From contig MNTL01000004.1 of the NCBI GenBank assembly GCA_001916965.1, positions 58,379-122,378 on the forward strand: a stretch of DNA of 64,000 nucleotides, given 5' to 3'. The notes below the pieces were generated by a model. The model did no database searches, was not told where the DNA came from, and was given only the letters and a program-made list of their open reading frames with translations. Both the position numbers and the translations under genes were made by a program. Positions 45,058 through 54,067 of the stretch are shown here, in pieces. Source of the DNA: Roseburia sp. CAG:10041_57 (GTDB taxonomy: Bacteria; Bacillota; Clostridia; Lachnospirales; Lachnospiraceae). Position 1 is the stretch's first letter. Every line of letters starts with the position of its first letter.

Positions 45058-46656
45058 GTGATAGAAAAATTTACTTTGGATAGAATACTGGCAGGGGTTT
45101 TAGGATGCTTGTTATGTATTCAGATTTTTTTACTTTTATTTTACAATTTAAGAGACACAAGAACACTGATTAATGCAGATGCTGCCTCCGCTATTTATCA
45201 CTTTATGGAAGTCATTGATAATGGTACTTTGAATCTACCTGATTGGAATCATACGACTACACTGGAGTTGGATTCCGCATTTTTGTTTGCAGTGCCGCTT
45301 TATTATGTGACACATGATATGTTCCTGGCAATGGGATTGGCAAATGGCATATTTATTTTACTTTATTTCTGGGTGATTTATAGAATTATGAAATTAAATG
45401 ACATTTCTCTCAGATGGATATTTAGTGTGCTGATTTTGACCTTTACGCCGTGGGCAGTAGGAATGTTGGACTATTTTAACATGATGTTCTATCAGGCATC
45501 TCAATATACAGTAAAGACATTAGTGCCATTGGTATTAATTCTCTTGGTATTCCAAATAATGAAATTCGATTTCAAAGACAGGAAAGAAAGAGGGGAATTT
45601 ATTGCTACGCTTGTAACTTATACAATTTTATTGTATAGTACATCGCTTTCAACGGGAATATATACGATTGTATGTGGCATTTTCCCTATCATTATGGGAG
45701 TAATGTATACAGGAATATGTAATAAGTTCACGAGGCCTAAATGGATTAGGTTGAGTTGTCTTTTGCTATATTCCGGTGGAATTTTCCTGATTGGATTTAT
45801 GAAGTATAAGGAATTATATCCCAGTACATCCAAGTATAACCTGAATATTACTTTGGCAGCAGAATTCTGGAAGAACCTTTGTGCAAACGTTGTAGGATTT
45901 TTTCAGGTATTAGGAGCATTACCCTCAATGAATGTATCAGGAATGTCCATGCAGGGAATTGTACTGTGTGTGAAATTTATTTTTTGTATTGTGTTGCTTG
46001 CATGTATTTTAAGTGGAACAAGAAAACTGAATTTCACACAGAAACAGGACTTATTAAATAATCTGTTAACATATATTTGCCTGGTGAATTTATTCATTGT
46101 TACGATATACGATACCCGATATGGTAGTGATGTCATGCAATATCGGTATTACATTATCATGATAATTCCGCTGTTGATTCTCTGTGGATATCGGTGTGAA
46201 TTCTATTTTAAGAAAATGCATAAGTATCAGCATGGGGCATTCTGTTGTGGCTTTCTTGCCTTTTTGCTGGTTATTATAGTTGGAAACAATAGAACCGTAT
46301 TAGGCAGTCTGCATAATAACGATTATGCTGTTACTATATGCGATTACCTGGATACGCTGGATGTGGAATCGGTAATTTTCATAGATGACCAGGATACCAC
46401 AGCACTATGCAGGGGAATTGATCATAGTAAAAAATATGGATGCTTCTCATCGGCAGAACAACAGCTGCAGACACAGATATGTACTTATCAGGCATCTAAT
46501 CAGGGAGCATTTTATGGAGATAAAAATGTCCTGGCAGTTGTAGATGGCGTAAATCTGGAAGATGTTCTGCCAGAGGAAATAGCACGGCAATATACACTGA
46601 TAGGGGCAGTAAAATGGTTTAACATATATTATTGCGATCATATGTTGATTCCCTGA
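45058..46656 (+). CDS. Polytopic membrane protein, GT-C-like
   Basis: A 532-residue protein with about eleven hydrophobic segments. It starts at GTG 45058 with AAAAGGGA upstream. The first outer loop has LINADAASAIYHFMEVIDNG and LPDWNHTTTLELDS, with Asp and His residues in the place of GT-C catalytic loops. The final part is a soluble domain (VESVIFIDDQDTTALCRG). No named family is recognised with confidence. It probably transfers a sugar on the outer face. A strong promoter begins two bases after its stop, so the following genes form a separate unit. Confidence 0.6.
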   Translation: MIEKFTLDRILAGVLGCLLCIQIFLLLFYNLRDTRTLINADAASAIYHFMEVIDNGTLNLPDWNHTTTLELDSAFLFAVPLYYVTHDMFLAMGLANGIFILLYFWVIYRIMKLNDISLRWIFSVLILTFTPWAVGMLDYFNMMFYQASQYTVKTLVPLVLILLVFQIMKFDFKDRKERGEFIATLVTYTILLYSTSLSTGIYTIVCGIFPIIMGVMYTGICNKFTRPKWIRLSCLLLYSGGIFLIGFMKYKELYPSTSKYNLNITLAAEFWKNLCANVVGFFQVLGALPSMNVSGMSMQGIVLCVKFIFCIVLLACILSGTRKLNFTQKQDLLNNLLTYICLVNLFIVTIYDTRYGSDVMQYRYYIIMIIPLLILCGYRCEFYFKKMHKYQHGAFCCGFLAFLLVIIVGNNRTVLGSLHNNDYAVTICDYLDTLDVESVIFIDDQDTTALCRGIDHSKKYGCFSSAEQQLQTQICTYQASNQGAFYGDKNVLAVVDGVNLEDVLPEEIARQYTLIGAVKWFNIYYCDHMLIP

Positions 46657-46657
46657 A

Positions 46658-46687
46658 TTGACTACTTTATATCAATAATGCTATAAT
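46658..46687 (+). promoter_or_regulatory. Strong sigma-A type promoter for tagA operon
   Basis: TTGACT (46658-46663), 18-bp spacer, and extended -10 TGCTATAAT (-10 box 46682-46687). Transcription should start near 46694, leaving a leader of nearly 60 bases before ATG 46752. Confidence 0.8.
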
Positions 46688-46751
46688 CAATTGGACTGCA
46701 CGTAATAGTGCATACTGGTTTATAAATCACAGATAGAGTAAAGGATAAATA

Positions 46752-47495
46752 ATGGAAGAGCTGCAGCATTGTGAGATATTGAAGACAAATATAAATGTTA
46801 CCAATATGTCGGATACAATCAAATATATCGCCGGGCATCTGGATGATTTACGTGGTAAGTACATTTGTGTTTCTAATGTACACACCACGGTGATGTCTTA
46901 TGAAAATGAAGAATATCGTAAGATACAGAACGGTGCCGCCATGGCACTGCCTGATGGAGCTCCTCTATCAAGTTACAGCAGGAGAAAGGGATATAAGCAG
47001 GCACAGAGGGTGACAGGACCGGATCTGATGCTGGAATTGTTTGCTATATCTAAGGAAAAGGGATATCGGCATTACTTTTATGGTGCAACAGAAGAGACTC
47101 TGCAGTCTATGAAAGAGGTTTTGGAGAGGGATTACCCGGGAATTCAAATAGCGGGTATGTATGCACCGCCATTTCGGGCATTAACACCACAGGAAGATGC
47201 ACAGATTGTGGCTAAGATCAATGAAGCCAGACCGGATTTTATATGGATAGGTCTCGGCGCACCGAAGCAGGAAGAATGGATGTATCAGCATATGGGACAA
47301 CTACAGGGAGTGCTGATTGGCGTAGGAGCCGGCTTTGATTATCTGGCTGGTTATATTAAGCGCGCCCCTCGGTGGATGCAGAGAATGTCGTTAGAGTGGC
47401 TGTATCGCCTGCTACAGGATCCGAAGCGTTTATGGAGACGGTATTTTACATCCAATGTGAAATTCATATGTCTTACACGAATGGATAAAAAGTAA
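46752..47495 (+). CDS. tagA: WecG/TagA/CpsF family glycosyltransferase (GT26)
   Basis: A 247-residue enzyme of the TagA family, which adds N-acetylmannosamine or a related sugar to undecaprenyl-PP-GlcNAc in wall teichoic acid or capsule synthesis. Conserved parts are VSNVHTTVMSYENEEYRK, ALPDGAPLSSYSRRKGY, the acidic Asp in that block, FIWIGLGAPKQEEWMYQH, IGVGAGFDYLAG and RAPRWMQRMSLEWLYRLL. Length is normal for the family. The symbol reflects family membership, not a tested reaction. It is transcribed from its own promoter and followed by a GT2 gene. Confidence 0.9.
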   Translation: MEELQHCEILKTNINVTNMSDTIKYIAGHLDDLRGKYICVSNVHTTVMSYENEEYRKIQNGAAMALPDGAPLSSYSRRKGYKQAQRVTGPDLMLELFAISKEKGYRHYFYGATEETLQSMKEVLERDYPGIQIAGMYAPPFRALTPQEDAQIVAKINEARPDFIWIGLGAPKQEEWMYQHMGQLQGVLIGVGAGFDYLAGYIKRAPRWMQRMSLEWLYRLLQDPKRLWRRYFTSNVKFICLTRMDKK

Positions 47496-47512
47496 CGAGA
47501 GGACATATAAAA

Positions 47513-48514
47513 TTGGACAAGATAGAAATATTTGAAGAAACAGACAGAAGCAAAAAGCAGGGAAAGCTATATATTGTAGTACCCTGCTATAATGAAGAAG
47601 AAGCATTAGAGACATCAGCACATTCACTGATAAAGAAATTGGAGGACCTGACAACTAAAGGACTGATATCCGAGGAAAGCAGGATTGTATTTGTAGATGA
47701 TGGCTCTAAAGATAAGACATGGCAGATCATACAGTCCTTATTTCAGAAAGAAGAGAAAGTGATAGGGCTTAGATTTGCTCATAACAGGGGACATCAGAAT
47801 GCTATTTTGGCAGGCATGATGTATGCCAGAAAATATTGTGATTTTGTAATTACGATTGATGCAGATCTGCAGCAGGATATTGAAGCACTGGATCGGTTTA
47901 TCAAGGAATATTATGCAGGGAATGAGATTGTATTTGGTGTTCGTAATTCTAGGAATACAGACTCTTTCTTTAAAAAGTCAACAGCTACGATTTTCTATAA
48001 ATTAATGCATTTTCTCGGATGTAATATATATGAAAATTCTGCCGATTACAGATTGATGAGTGCAAAGGCACTGGATGCACTTTCTGAGTACGAAGAAGTG
48101 AATTTGTTCCTGAGAGGCATTATTCCTGATATCGGGTTAAAGACTTCGGTGGTACATTTCGATGTCTTTCCGCGTATGCAGGGAGAATCCAAGTATTCAT
48201 TATCTAAGATGTTGACACTTGGAGTAGATGGCATTACGTCTTTTAGTATTAAGCCAATCAGAATGGTGTTTATGATGGGAGTAGCGGCACTGATTATGGG
48301 ATTTTGCATGATTGTGCACGTATTTTATGAGCATTATTTTGGAACGACAGTAAGTGGATGGTCATCTATTCTGGCATCTATATGGCTGCTTGGAGGAGCG
48401 ATTTTGTTAGCTCTGGGAATCATTGGAGAATATGTAGGGCGAAACTATATGGAGACGAAAAGACGTCCAAGGTATTATTTCTGGGATGTGTTATCCAGGG
48501 AAGACAATGAATAA
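47513..48514 (+). CDS. Family 2 polyprenyl-phosphate glycosyltransferase (GtrB/DPM1-like)
   Basis: A 333-residue enzyme. The GT-A domain has VVPCYNEEEALETSA, FVDDGSKDKTWQI, AHNRGHQNAILAG and the metal site TIDADLQQD. Two C-terminal helices (MVFMMGVAALIMGFCMI, ILASIWLLGGAILLALG) anchor it. Such proteins make polyprenyl-phosphate-sugar donors used by GtrII and GT-C proteins, several of which are in this window. A TTG at 47513 with GAGAGG about ten bases upstream is the likely start. It is the functional counterpart of the broken gene at 14.2 kb. Confidence 0.88.
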   Translation: MDKIEIFEETDRSKKQGKLYIVVPCYNEEEALETSAHSLIKKLEDLTTKGLISEESRIVFVDDGSKDKTWQIIQSLFQKEEKVIGLRFAHNRGHQNAILAGMMYARKYCDFVITIDADLQQDIEALDRFIKEYYAGNEIVFGVRNSRNTDSFFKKSTATIFYKLMHFLGCNIYENSADYRLMSAKALDALSEYEEVNLFLRGIIPDIGLKTSVVHFDVFPRMQGESKYSLSKMLTLGVDGITSFSIKPIRMVFMMGVAALIMGFCMIVHVFYEHYFGTTVSGWSSILASIWLLGGAILLALGIIGEYVGRNYMETKRRPRYYFWDVLSREDNE

Positions 48515-48594
48515 ATAGTAATTATTGTACACTGTATACACAACACTTTATCAATATTATGCTAATAATTGTCAAAAAAATGCAACAAATGGTA

Positions 48595-48623
48595 TTGAGA
48601 AAATCATAATAAAAATGTATAAT
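48595..48623 (+). promoter_or_regulatory. Promoter of the BlaI-like regulator gene
   Basis: TTGAGA (48595-48600), 17-bp spacer, TATAAT (48618-48623). About 100 leader bases separate it from ATG 48731. A TACA-C-TGTA palindrome at 48528-48536 upstream resembles a BlaI/MecI half-site pair, but is single and 60 bases from the -35, so operator function is doubtful. Confidence 0.65.
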
Positions 48624-48730
48624 TGCAACGTAAGGGCTGGATATGTGCTCAATATGGGAGTTTAAGGATTTCTGTTATGGGCAAGTAACGCAATGAGGAT
48701 AAAAAATTATACAGAGAGTGGGATTTTATT

Positions 48731-49099
48731 ATGAAGTATGAATTATCAAGGACAGAAGAGCAGATCATGGATTTCTTGTGGACGAACAACCGTCCGGTGA
48801 AAACAGGCGAGATCATGGATTACTTCACTGAGAATAAGGGGAAGGAATGGAAACGCCAGACACTTAACACTTTATTGATTCGCCTTGAGGAGAAAGGCGT
48901 AATCGTGAGAAGAAGAGGGATTGTTGAAGCTAAGTATACTCGCGCAGATCTGGAGCATATTGAGTGCAGGGATTTTGTAAAGACAAAATTCCAGAACAGT
49001 CTGAGTAAGTTTATGGCAGCTTTCGCCGGAGAAGAACGTATTTCTGAGAAGGAAGCCGCAGAAATGATTGATATGATTAATACACTGAAAGAGAAATAA
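48731..49099 (+). CDS. BlaI/MecI/CopY-type transcriptional repressor
   Basis: A 122-residue winged-helix regulator. It starts YELSRTEEQIMDFLWTNNRP, has the recognition-helix region WKRQTLNTLLIRLEEKGVI, and a C-terminal dimerisation part. These repressors are normally released by a BlaR/MecR-type membrane protease, but none is encoded next door. It could control the surrounding surface genes or a distant target. A strong terminator follows, so it is a single-gene unit. Confidence 0.88.
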   Translation: MKYELSRTEEQIMDFLWTNNRPVKTGEIMDYFTENKGKEWKRQTLNTLLIRLEEKGVIVRRRGIVEAKYTRADLEHIECRDFVKTKFQNSLSKFMAAFAGEERISEKEAAEMIDMINTLKEK

Positions 49100-49103
49100 A
49101 ATA

Positions 49104-49146
49104 AAAGTTGGGACAAAAGTGATGATTTTGCCCCAACTTTATTATT
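49104..49146 (+). terminator. Terminator after the BlaI-like gene
   Basis: Stem AAAGTTGGG (49104-49112) with CCCAACTTT (49132-49140), extended inward by CAAAA/TTTTG, followed by ATTATT. Confidence 0.88.
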
Positions 49147-49172
49147 TCAACACTATATTCAAAAATAGGCAC

Positions 49173-49200
49173 ATGACATTATTGCATCTTATTGTAAAAT
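49173..49200 (+). promoter_or_regulatory. Candidate promoter of the XRE regulator
   Basis: ATGACA (49173-49178), 16-bp spacer, TAAAAT (49195-49200). Each box has five of six consensus bases. It lies about 65 bases before the gene. Confidence 0.45.
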
Positions 49201-49264
49201 AAAAGAGTAGAAGTATTTGAAAGTATAGACATAACAATTCGAATGAGGATGGTGATAGTGCAAC

Positions 49265-49933
49265 ATGGATTATGAAGCGATAGTCAAGAGGCTTGCTGCG
49301 TACAGAAAAGAATGTAATTTGCGTCAGAATGATCTGGCAAAACAGTTCAAGATGACACAGAGTCAGTATAGTAAGGTAGAATCAGGTAAGATTAAGATTT
49401 CTTTTGACAATTTGTATGTGCTGCAGATGAAGGGCTATGATATAGATGCGTTGATTCTGGGAGAGTCTAAGCAGAAATTACTTCCATGTCTGGAACAGTT
49501 GACACATGTAGAAGATGAAAAACAGTTTGTCAGTTTTATGAAACTGTGTGAATGGGCCTGGGAACAATGGGAACAGGACGGCGGTGTGCCACAGGGAATC
49601 GGTGGAGATCTGTTGAAACTGTGGACAGGTATCGATGGACAGAAAGATACCAGATGGGTCAGATTACGAAAGGCATACAATGATATTTTTCAGATTAACA
49701 TGGCAAATTGCATTGGCGTAAATATTAAAAAATATCGTTTGTTGGAGCAGGAAGATATCAAACCTGATGCAGAATTGTTATTACATATTTATGAACAGAC
49801 AGATTGCAAGCCGGGATTCTTCATGGATGAGAGAGGTTATTATTTATCTTTGATCAATGAAGCCTGTAAGGGAAATGAACGAAGAGAAGAACAACTGGAA
49901 GAAATCCTTAAAATGATGGATAAATTCAAATAA
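49265..49933 (+). CDS. XRE-family helix-turn-helix regulator
   Basis: A 222-residue protein. Residues about 5-60 are a HTH_3 domain (YRKECNLRQNDLAKQFKMT, QSQYSKVESGKIKI). The remaining 160 residues are helical and unassigned, with CEWAWEQWEQDGG and a possible ligand or dimer region. It sits alone between terminators, immediately upstream of the polysaccharide-initiating transferase gene, so control of that operon is a fair guess. Confidence 0.82.
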   Translation: MDYEAIVKRLAAYRKECNLRQNDLAKQFKMTQSQYSKVESGKIKISFDNLYVLQMKGYDIDALILGESKQKLLPCLEQLTHVEDEKQFVSFMKLCEWAWEQWEQDGGVPQGIGGDLLKLWTGIDGQKDTRWVRLRKAYNDIFQINMANCIGVNIKKYRLLEQEDIKPDAELLLHIYEQTDCKPGFFMDERGYYLSLINEACKGNERREEQLEEILKMMDKFK

Positions 49934-49939
49934 AAGTAT

Positions 49940-49984
49940 AAGGATGGTTATATCAGTGCAGACTGGTATGACCATTCTTTTCTT
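49940..49984 (+). terminator. Terminator after the XRE regulator
   Basis: Long stem (49940-49957 with 49962-49979, about 18 positions including G-T pairs) with a four-base loop, followed by a T-rich stretch. Confidence 0.7.
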
Positions 49985-49996
49985 TTATACTGTTGA

Positions 49997-50025
49997 TTGC
50001 AACGCCTGTATAGGTATGTTATAAT
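49997..50025 (+). promoter_or_regulatory. Promoter of the glycan-initiation operon
   Basis: TTGCAA (49997-50002), 17-bp spacer, extended -10 TGTTATAAT (-10 box 50020-50025). Start near 50032, leader about 33 bases. Confidence 0.7.
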
Positions 50026-50064
50026 TCAGAAAGTACAGTATCCATGAATATATGAGGGAGCAAT

Positions 50065-51489
50065 ATGGAGAATATAAGAAGAAAGAACAATATGATAGAG
50101 ACATACAGTATCTTATTAATTGATATGGTATGTGTATCAGTTTCATATTATCTGTCATTATTTATCAGATTTCATTTGATTGCGCAGGAAGCGTACCCCA
50201 GAGACTATCATTCCATGATAGGAGCGTATATTTTGATTTTATGCTTGATGTATACACTTTTTTTGGATGGTAATCGATGGTTCTTTGAAAGAAGTAATAT
50301 ACGAGAGCTGTATTATACCATCCGCTATACGGGAATTATTGTTGTGGGATTGGTTCTGATATTATATCTGACACAGCAGGCATATGAGTTCTCTCGTCTG
50401 GTATATCTGATCTTTGCGATCATTAATACGGTAATTACATTTATAGCACATATAGTTTACCGTAGATATATGCTGGATTATTACCGTAAAAGTGTAAACA
50501 GTACGAAGATGTTCGTACTGACCAGAGAGATAACAGCGAAGGATGTATTGGAGACTTTGCAGCAGGAGAAAGCCTGGGATTATGATATTACGGCTGCAGC
50601 TGTGTATGATATAGATATGGTAGGAGCTAAAATAGCGGGGATACCAGTTGTTGCTTCTATGGAGAATGTGTATGATGTAGTCTGTCAGATGATGGTGGAT
50701 GAAGTCTTCCTGTCTTTACCTGGTGTGGAACCGGCAGAAATACGGGAAATGGTACATCGTTTTGAAGAAATGGGGCTTGTATGCCATTATCGTGTTGATT
50801 TGTTCAGCAAAGCAAATCCCAATACATACGTACAGCAGCTGGCGGGATATTCAGTTATTTCCTTTTCTCTTCAATCTCAGGATTCCAGAAGACTGTTGGT
50901 TAAAAGATTGATGGATATCATCGGTTCTCTGATAGGCTGTGTATTGACGCTACTGATTACGCCTTTTGTGGCACTTGCAATTAAAATTGATTCACCGGGA
51001 CCCGTATTCTTCTCCCAGACCAGAATTGGTAAGAACGGCAGAAGGTTCAAAATATGGAAATTCCGCTCTATGTATACAGATGCGGAAGCGAGAAAGAAAG
51101 AGCTGGAAGCACAGAACGAGATCAAGGGTCTGATGTTCAAAATGGAAGATGACCCAAGAATTACGAAGGTTGGTAAATTTATCCGAAAGACAAGTATAGA
51201 TGAAACGCCGCAGTTTTTTAATATTCTGGTAGGCGATATGAGCCTTGTAGGAACCAGACCGCCGACAGAGGATGAATTTGAACAGTACAACGGTTATTAC
51301 AGACGCCGTATGAGTATCACACCGGGATTGACCGGTATGTGGCAGGTGAGTGGAAGAAGCGATATTCAGGATTTTGAAGAGATCGTCAAGCTGGATTTAG
51401 AGTATATTGATAACTGGAGTTTATTGTTAGACATTAAAATTCTATTTAAGACAGTATTTATTGTACTGGGGAGAAAGGGATCAAAATAG
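50065..51489 (+). CDS. Polyprenyl glycosylphosphotransferase (PNPT, WcaJ/CpsE-like)
   Basis: A 474-residue initiating enzyme for exopolysaccharide or capsule. It links a sugar-1-phosphate to undecaprenyl phosphate. Four or five N-terminal helices and a central CoA-binding-like region precede the C-terminal bacterial sugar-transferase domain: KRLMDIIGSLIGC, SPGPVFFSQTRIGKNG, KIWKFRSMYTDAE, and VGDMSLVGTRPPTEDEF followed by GLTGMWQVSGRS. All conserved basic and acidic residues of that domain appear present. It has its own promoter, and the ChbG-like gene follows two bases after the stop. First sugar unknown. Confidence 0.92.
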   Translation: MENIRRKNNMIETYSILLIDMVCVSVSYYLSLFIRFHLIAQEAYPRDYHSMIGAYILILCLMYTLFLDGNRWFFERSNIRELYYTIRYTGIIVVGLVLILYLTQQAYEFSRLVYLIFAIINTVITFIAHIVYRRYMLDYYRKSVNSTKMFVLTREITAKDVLETLQQEKAWDYDITAAAVYDIDMVGAKIAGIPVVASMENVYDVVCQMMVDEVFLSLPGVEPAEIREMVHRFEEMGLVCHYRVDLFSKANPNTYVQQLAGYSVISFSLQSQDSRRLLVKRLMDIIGSLIGCVLTLLITPFVALAIKIDSPGPVFFSQTRIGKNGRRFKIWKFRSMYTDAEARKKELEAQNEIKGLMFKMEDDPRITKVGKFIRKTSIDETPQFFNILVGDMSLVGTRPPTEDEFEQYNGYYRRRMSITPGLTGMWQVSGRSDIQDFEEIVKLDLEYIDNWSLLLDIKILFKTVFIVLGRKGSK

Positions 51490-51490
51490 C

Positions 51491-52387
51491 GTGAATAATG
51501 AAGAAGGACACATATGGTTCCATGCAGATGATTATGGAGTGACACCTGAACAGTCTGAGAGGATTCTGGATTGTTATAAACAGGGTGTGCTGAACAGCAT
51601 CAGCGTATTGCCCAATTCACCGGCTCTTGTGGAATGCAGGAAGTTATTGGACGAGGCAGACCCAAAACATCAGATCAGAAGAGTGCTTCATATAAATCTG
51701 GTGGAGGGAAGACCGGCAGCCGGGGCAGATCAGGTGAAGCTGCTGGTAGATGGACAGGGAATGTTTTACTGTTCTTTTGTAAAGCTATGGTTATGGAATT
51801 ATCTGCTGCATGGAAAGAAAAGGGAGACACTTAAACAACAGCTTAAGTGTGAGATTACAGCACAGTTGAAGGCAGTCACTGATAAATGTGATTATGATAT
51901 TACAGGAGTGGATTCGCATCAGCATTATCATATGATTCCCATAGTGTTTGATGTGCTGATGGAGGTGTTGGAAGAGACTGATATCAATGTAAAAGAGATA
52001 CGGGTTCCGATAGATCCGCTATCACCTGTCATGATGGCGAAGGATAAACCATACAGGATTCCAATGGTAAATTGGATTAAATGGCTTATATTAAAAACAG
52101 GGGAAGGACATGCCAGGTGCATTTTAAGGAAGAAGGGAATTACAGCACCGGTTTTCTTTGGTATTTTCTACACCTGTGATATGAGATATGAAACAGTACA
52201 GGCTTTGTTGCCTGCTTACAGGGGGTATGCAAAACGCAAAGAGACCCAGCTGGAATTGATGTTTCATCCGGGTAACCTGATGTCCGGAAATGAAATGTTT
52301 GATACAAGAAGAGGGGAATTGGCTGATTTTTATATGTCTCAGAATCGTTATGCGGAAGCGGCATGCCTGAAACAGATCAGAATTTAG
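51491..52387 (+). CDS. ChbG/HpnK (YdjC-like) carbohydrate deacetylase
   Basis: A 298-residue enzyme of the YdjC-like deacetylase group, which removes N-acetyl groups from oligosaccharides or glycolipids. Metal-binding residues are in WFHADDYGVTPE (Asp-Asp), VLHINLVEG, and GVDSHQHYHMIP (His-x-x-His). The C-terminal LMFHPG block is also typical. GTG 51491 is chosen because AAAGGG sits at 51475-51481 and the previous stop is at 51487-51489. A TTG at 51461 would overlap coding sequence. It probably edits the lipid-linked glycan started by the preceding PNPT. Confidence 0.85.
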   Translation: MNNEEGHIWFHADDYGVTPEQSERILDCYKQGVLNSISVLPNSPALVECRKLLDEADPKHQIRRVLHINLVEGRPAAGADQVKLLVDGQGMFYCSFVKLWLWNYLLHGKKRETLKQQLKCEITAQLKAVTDKCDYDITGVDSHQHYHMIPIVFDVLMEVLEETDINVKEIRVPIDPLSPVMMAKDKPYRIPMVNWIKWLILKTGEGHARCILRKKGITAPVFFGIFYTCDMRYETVQALLPAYRGYAKRKETQLELMFHPGNLMSGNEMFDTRRGELADFYMSQNRYAEAACLKQIRI

Positions 52388-52402
52388 AGGAGCAAGGATA
52401 TT

Positions 52403-53491
52403 ATGAAAAAGAAACTAGCAGCAGTTATACTGGCTGGATGTATGATTATGACAACAGCTTGCACAAAAGAAGTGCAGCAGACACCGGCATCAACGGTGGA
52501 AGCAGAAGAGATATTCTCTGAGGCGGAGACTTCGCAGGAACAGACTCAGACGCAGGAAACAGAGACTCAACAGACGCAGGCACAGCAGACAGAAGAACAA
52601 ATGTCAACAACGGAAACAGAGAACACCACTGAGTCTCAGAGTCCTTCTTATGAGCACCCGAATGAAGCAGCAGGATTGACAGAAGGAGAGAAAGAAGCCA
52701 GAAAACAACAGCAGGCTAATTTCGCAGAGGCAAGAGAATTGTTATTCAGCCTGCCTAATTCAAAGGATAAGACAACAAAAATCAATCAAATGGACAGACA
52801 GATTCTGGCGAATAATGCATACAATTTTGCGGGAACCAATATTGTTTTCATTGGAGACAGCATTACAGAAGGTGTAACTGCGGCAGTAGATCAGAATGGT
52901 AATCGAGTAAGCTATGTAACTTATGTGAATTCTTACCTGCACTTTGCCAATGTGTTGAATCATGGTAAGGGGGGCAGAATGTTTGGAAATTATGGTGGAG
53001 AAGATTATTCTCTGAATGATGATTTTGGAAATGTCACGAATGTGAATTCGGATATTATTGTAGTCTTTGCAGGTGTAAATGATTATCTGTCTGCATCAGC
53101 GGGCAAGAGATTTGGCAATGCGGATGATAAGCTTAGCACAGCGGGGTATTGTGGAGCAGTCAGGGCTTTCATGAATCAGTTACAGAGATATTATAGTGAT
53201 AAACAGATATTCTTTGTCATGATGTATAACGTAGGGAAAACATCAAATGCTACATATTCTGATATTACGACACAGCCTACACTGAATGATTATCTTGATG
53301 TACAGAGAAAAATAGCAAAAGAGTTCGGTTTTCATATAATTGACCTGTATAAGCAGGGCTTTATGGATTGCAGTACGCAGGAATCCAGTGATTATTATTT
53401 GCATGATGGCCTGCATCCAAATGATAATGGTAATATTGTATTAGGGGAACATATCGCTGCAGAACTATCTTTATACTTTAGTCAAAAATAA
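52403..53491 (+). CDS. SGNH-hydrolase lipoprotein
   Basis: A 362-residue lipoprotein. The signal peptide ends in lipobox MTTACTK, so it is attached to the outer membrane face. A Gln/Thr/Glu-rich linker (residues about 25-85) precedes an SGNH esterase domain: block I VFIGDSITEG with catalytic Ser, the Gly of KGGRMFGNYG, Asn in VVFAGVNDYL, and Asp-x-x-His in LHDGLHPND. It probably removes or moves O-acyl groups on surface glycan. AGGAGCAAGGA precedes ATG 52403. Confidence 0.88.
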   Translation: MKKKLAAVILAGCMIMTTACTKEVQQTPASTVEAEEIFSEAETSQEQTQTQETETQQTQAQQTEEQMSTTETENTTESQSPSYEHPNEAAGLTEGEKEARKQQQANFAEARELLFSLPNSKDKTTKINQMDRQILANNAYNFAGTNIVFIGDSITEGVTAAVDQNGNRVSYVTYVNSYLHFANVLNHGKGGRMFGNYGGEDYSLNDDFGNVTNVNSDIIVVFAGVNDYLSASAGKRFGNADDKLSTAGYCGAVRAFMNQLQRYYSDKQIFFVMMYNVGKTSNATYSDITTQPTLNDYLDVQRKIAKEFGFHIIDLYKQGFMDCSTQESSDYYLHDGLHPNDNGNIVLGEHIAAELSLYFSQK

Positions 53492-53512
53492 AAGAAGAAA
53501 GTGGCGTGTATA

Positions 53513-54061
53513 ATGGAGAATTTGAATCAGGCAGAAGCGGGAATTCTGTTGTGGATACAGGAGAATCTAAGAACAGAATGGCTGGATCATATAATGCCAT
53601 ATGTGTCCAAAATCAATGATCATGGTATATTGGCTATTATTGGTGTAATTGTACTGTTATTGTGGACAAGATATCGTAAAGTGGGCATTACAGCATTTGG
53701 TTCATTGGCAGTGGAATTTACAATTGTCAACCTGTTGATTAAACCGAATGTACAGAGGACTAGACCTTTCTATGTTTTAGAAGATTTGCATTTATTAGGC
53801 TCTTTACCAACGGATTTTTCATTTCCTTCCGGCCATACGGGTTCAGCCTTTGCCGTGGCAACCGTAATGCTAATGTGTATGCCTGCAAGGTATGGGGTGA
53901 CGGCAATTGTGGCATCGGCACTGATTGCGTTTTCCAGACTATATAATGCAGCGCATTATCCCACAGATGTACTTTGTGGAATGCTGATAGGTATAATAAC
54001 AGGTGTAATTGCTTCTCTGCTTTATAAGAAGTATCAGAAGAAATGTAATGAAGGAGAATAA
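53513..54061 (+). CDS. PAP2-family phosphatase, undecaprenyl-PP phosphatase-like
   Basis: About 182 residues with five or six helices and the acid-phosphatase signature: K-x6-RP as KPNVQRTRP, PSGH in FSFPSGHTGSAF, and SR-x5-H in FSRLYNAAHYPTD. It should recycle undecaprenyl pyrophosphate or dephosphorylate a lipid on the outer face, fitting glycan synthesis. ATG 53513 is preferred. In-frame GTG codons at 53501 and 53507 are alternatives, and the ribosome site is weak for all. Confidence 0.85.
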   Translation: MENLNQAEAGILLWIQENLRTEWLDHIMPYVSKINDHGILAIIGVIVLLLWTRYRKVGITAFGSLAVEFTIVNLLIKPNVQRTRPFYVLEDLHLLGSLPTDFSFPSGHTGSAFAVATVMLMCMPARYGVTAIVASALIAFSRLYNAAHYPTDVLCGMLIGIITGVIASLLYKKYQKKCNEGE

Positions 54062-54067
54062 GTTATC

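Noticed and set aside
48528..48536. BlaI operator at TACACTGTA
   Set aside because: It is a single short palindrome 60 bases before the -35 box. BlaI-type operators usually overlap the promoter and occur in pairs.
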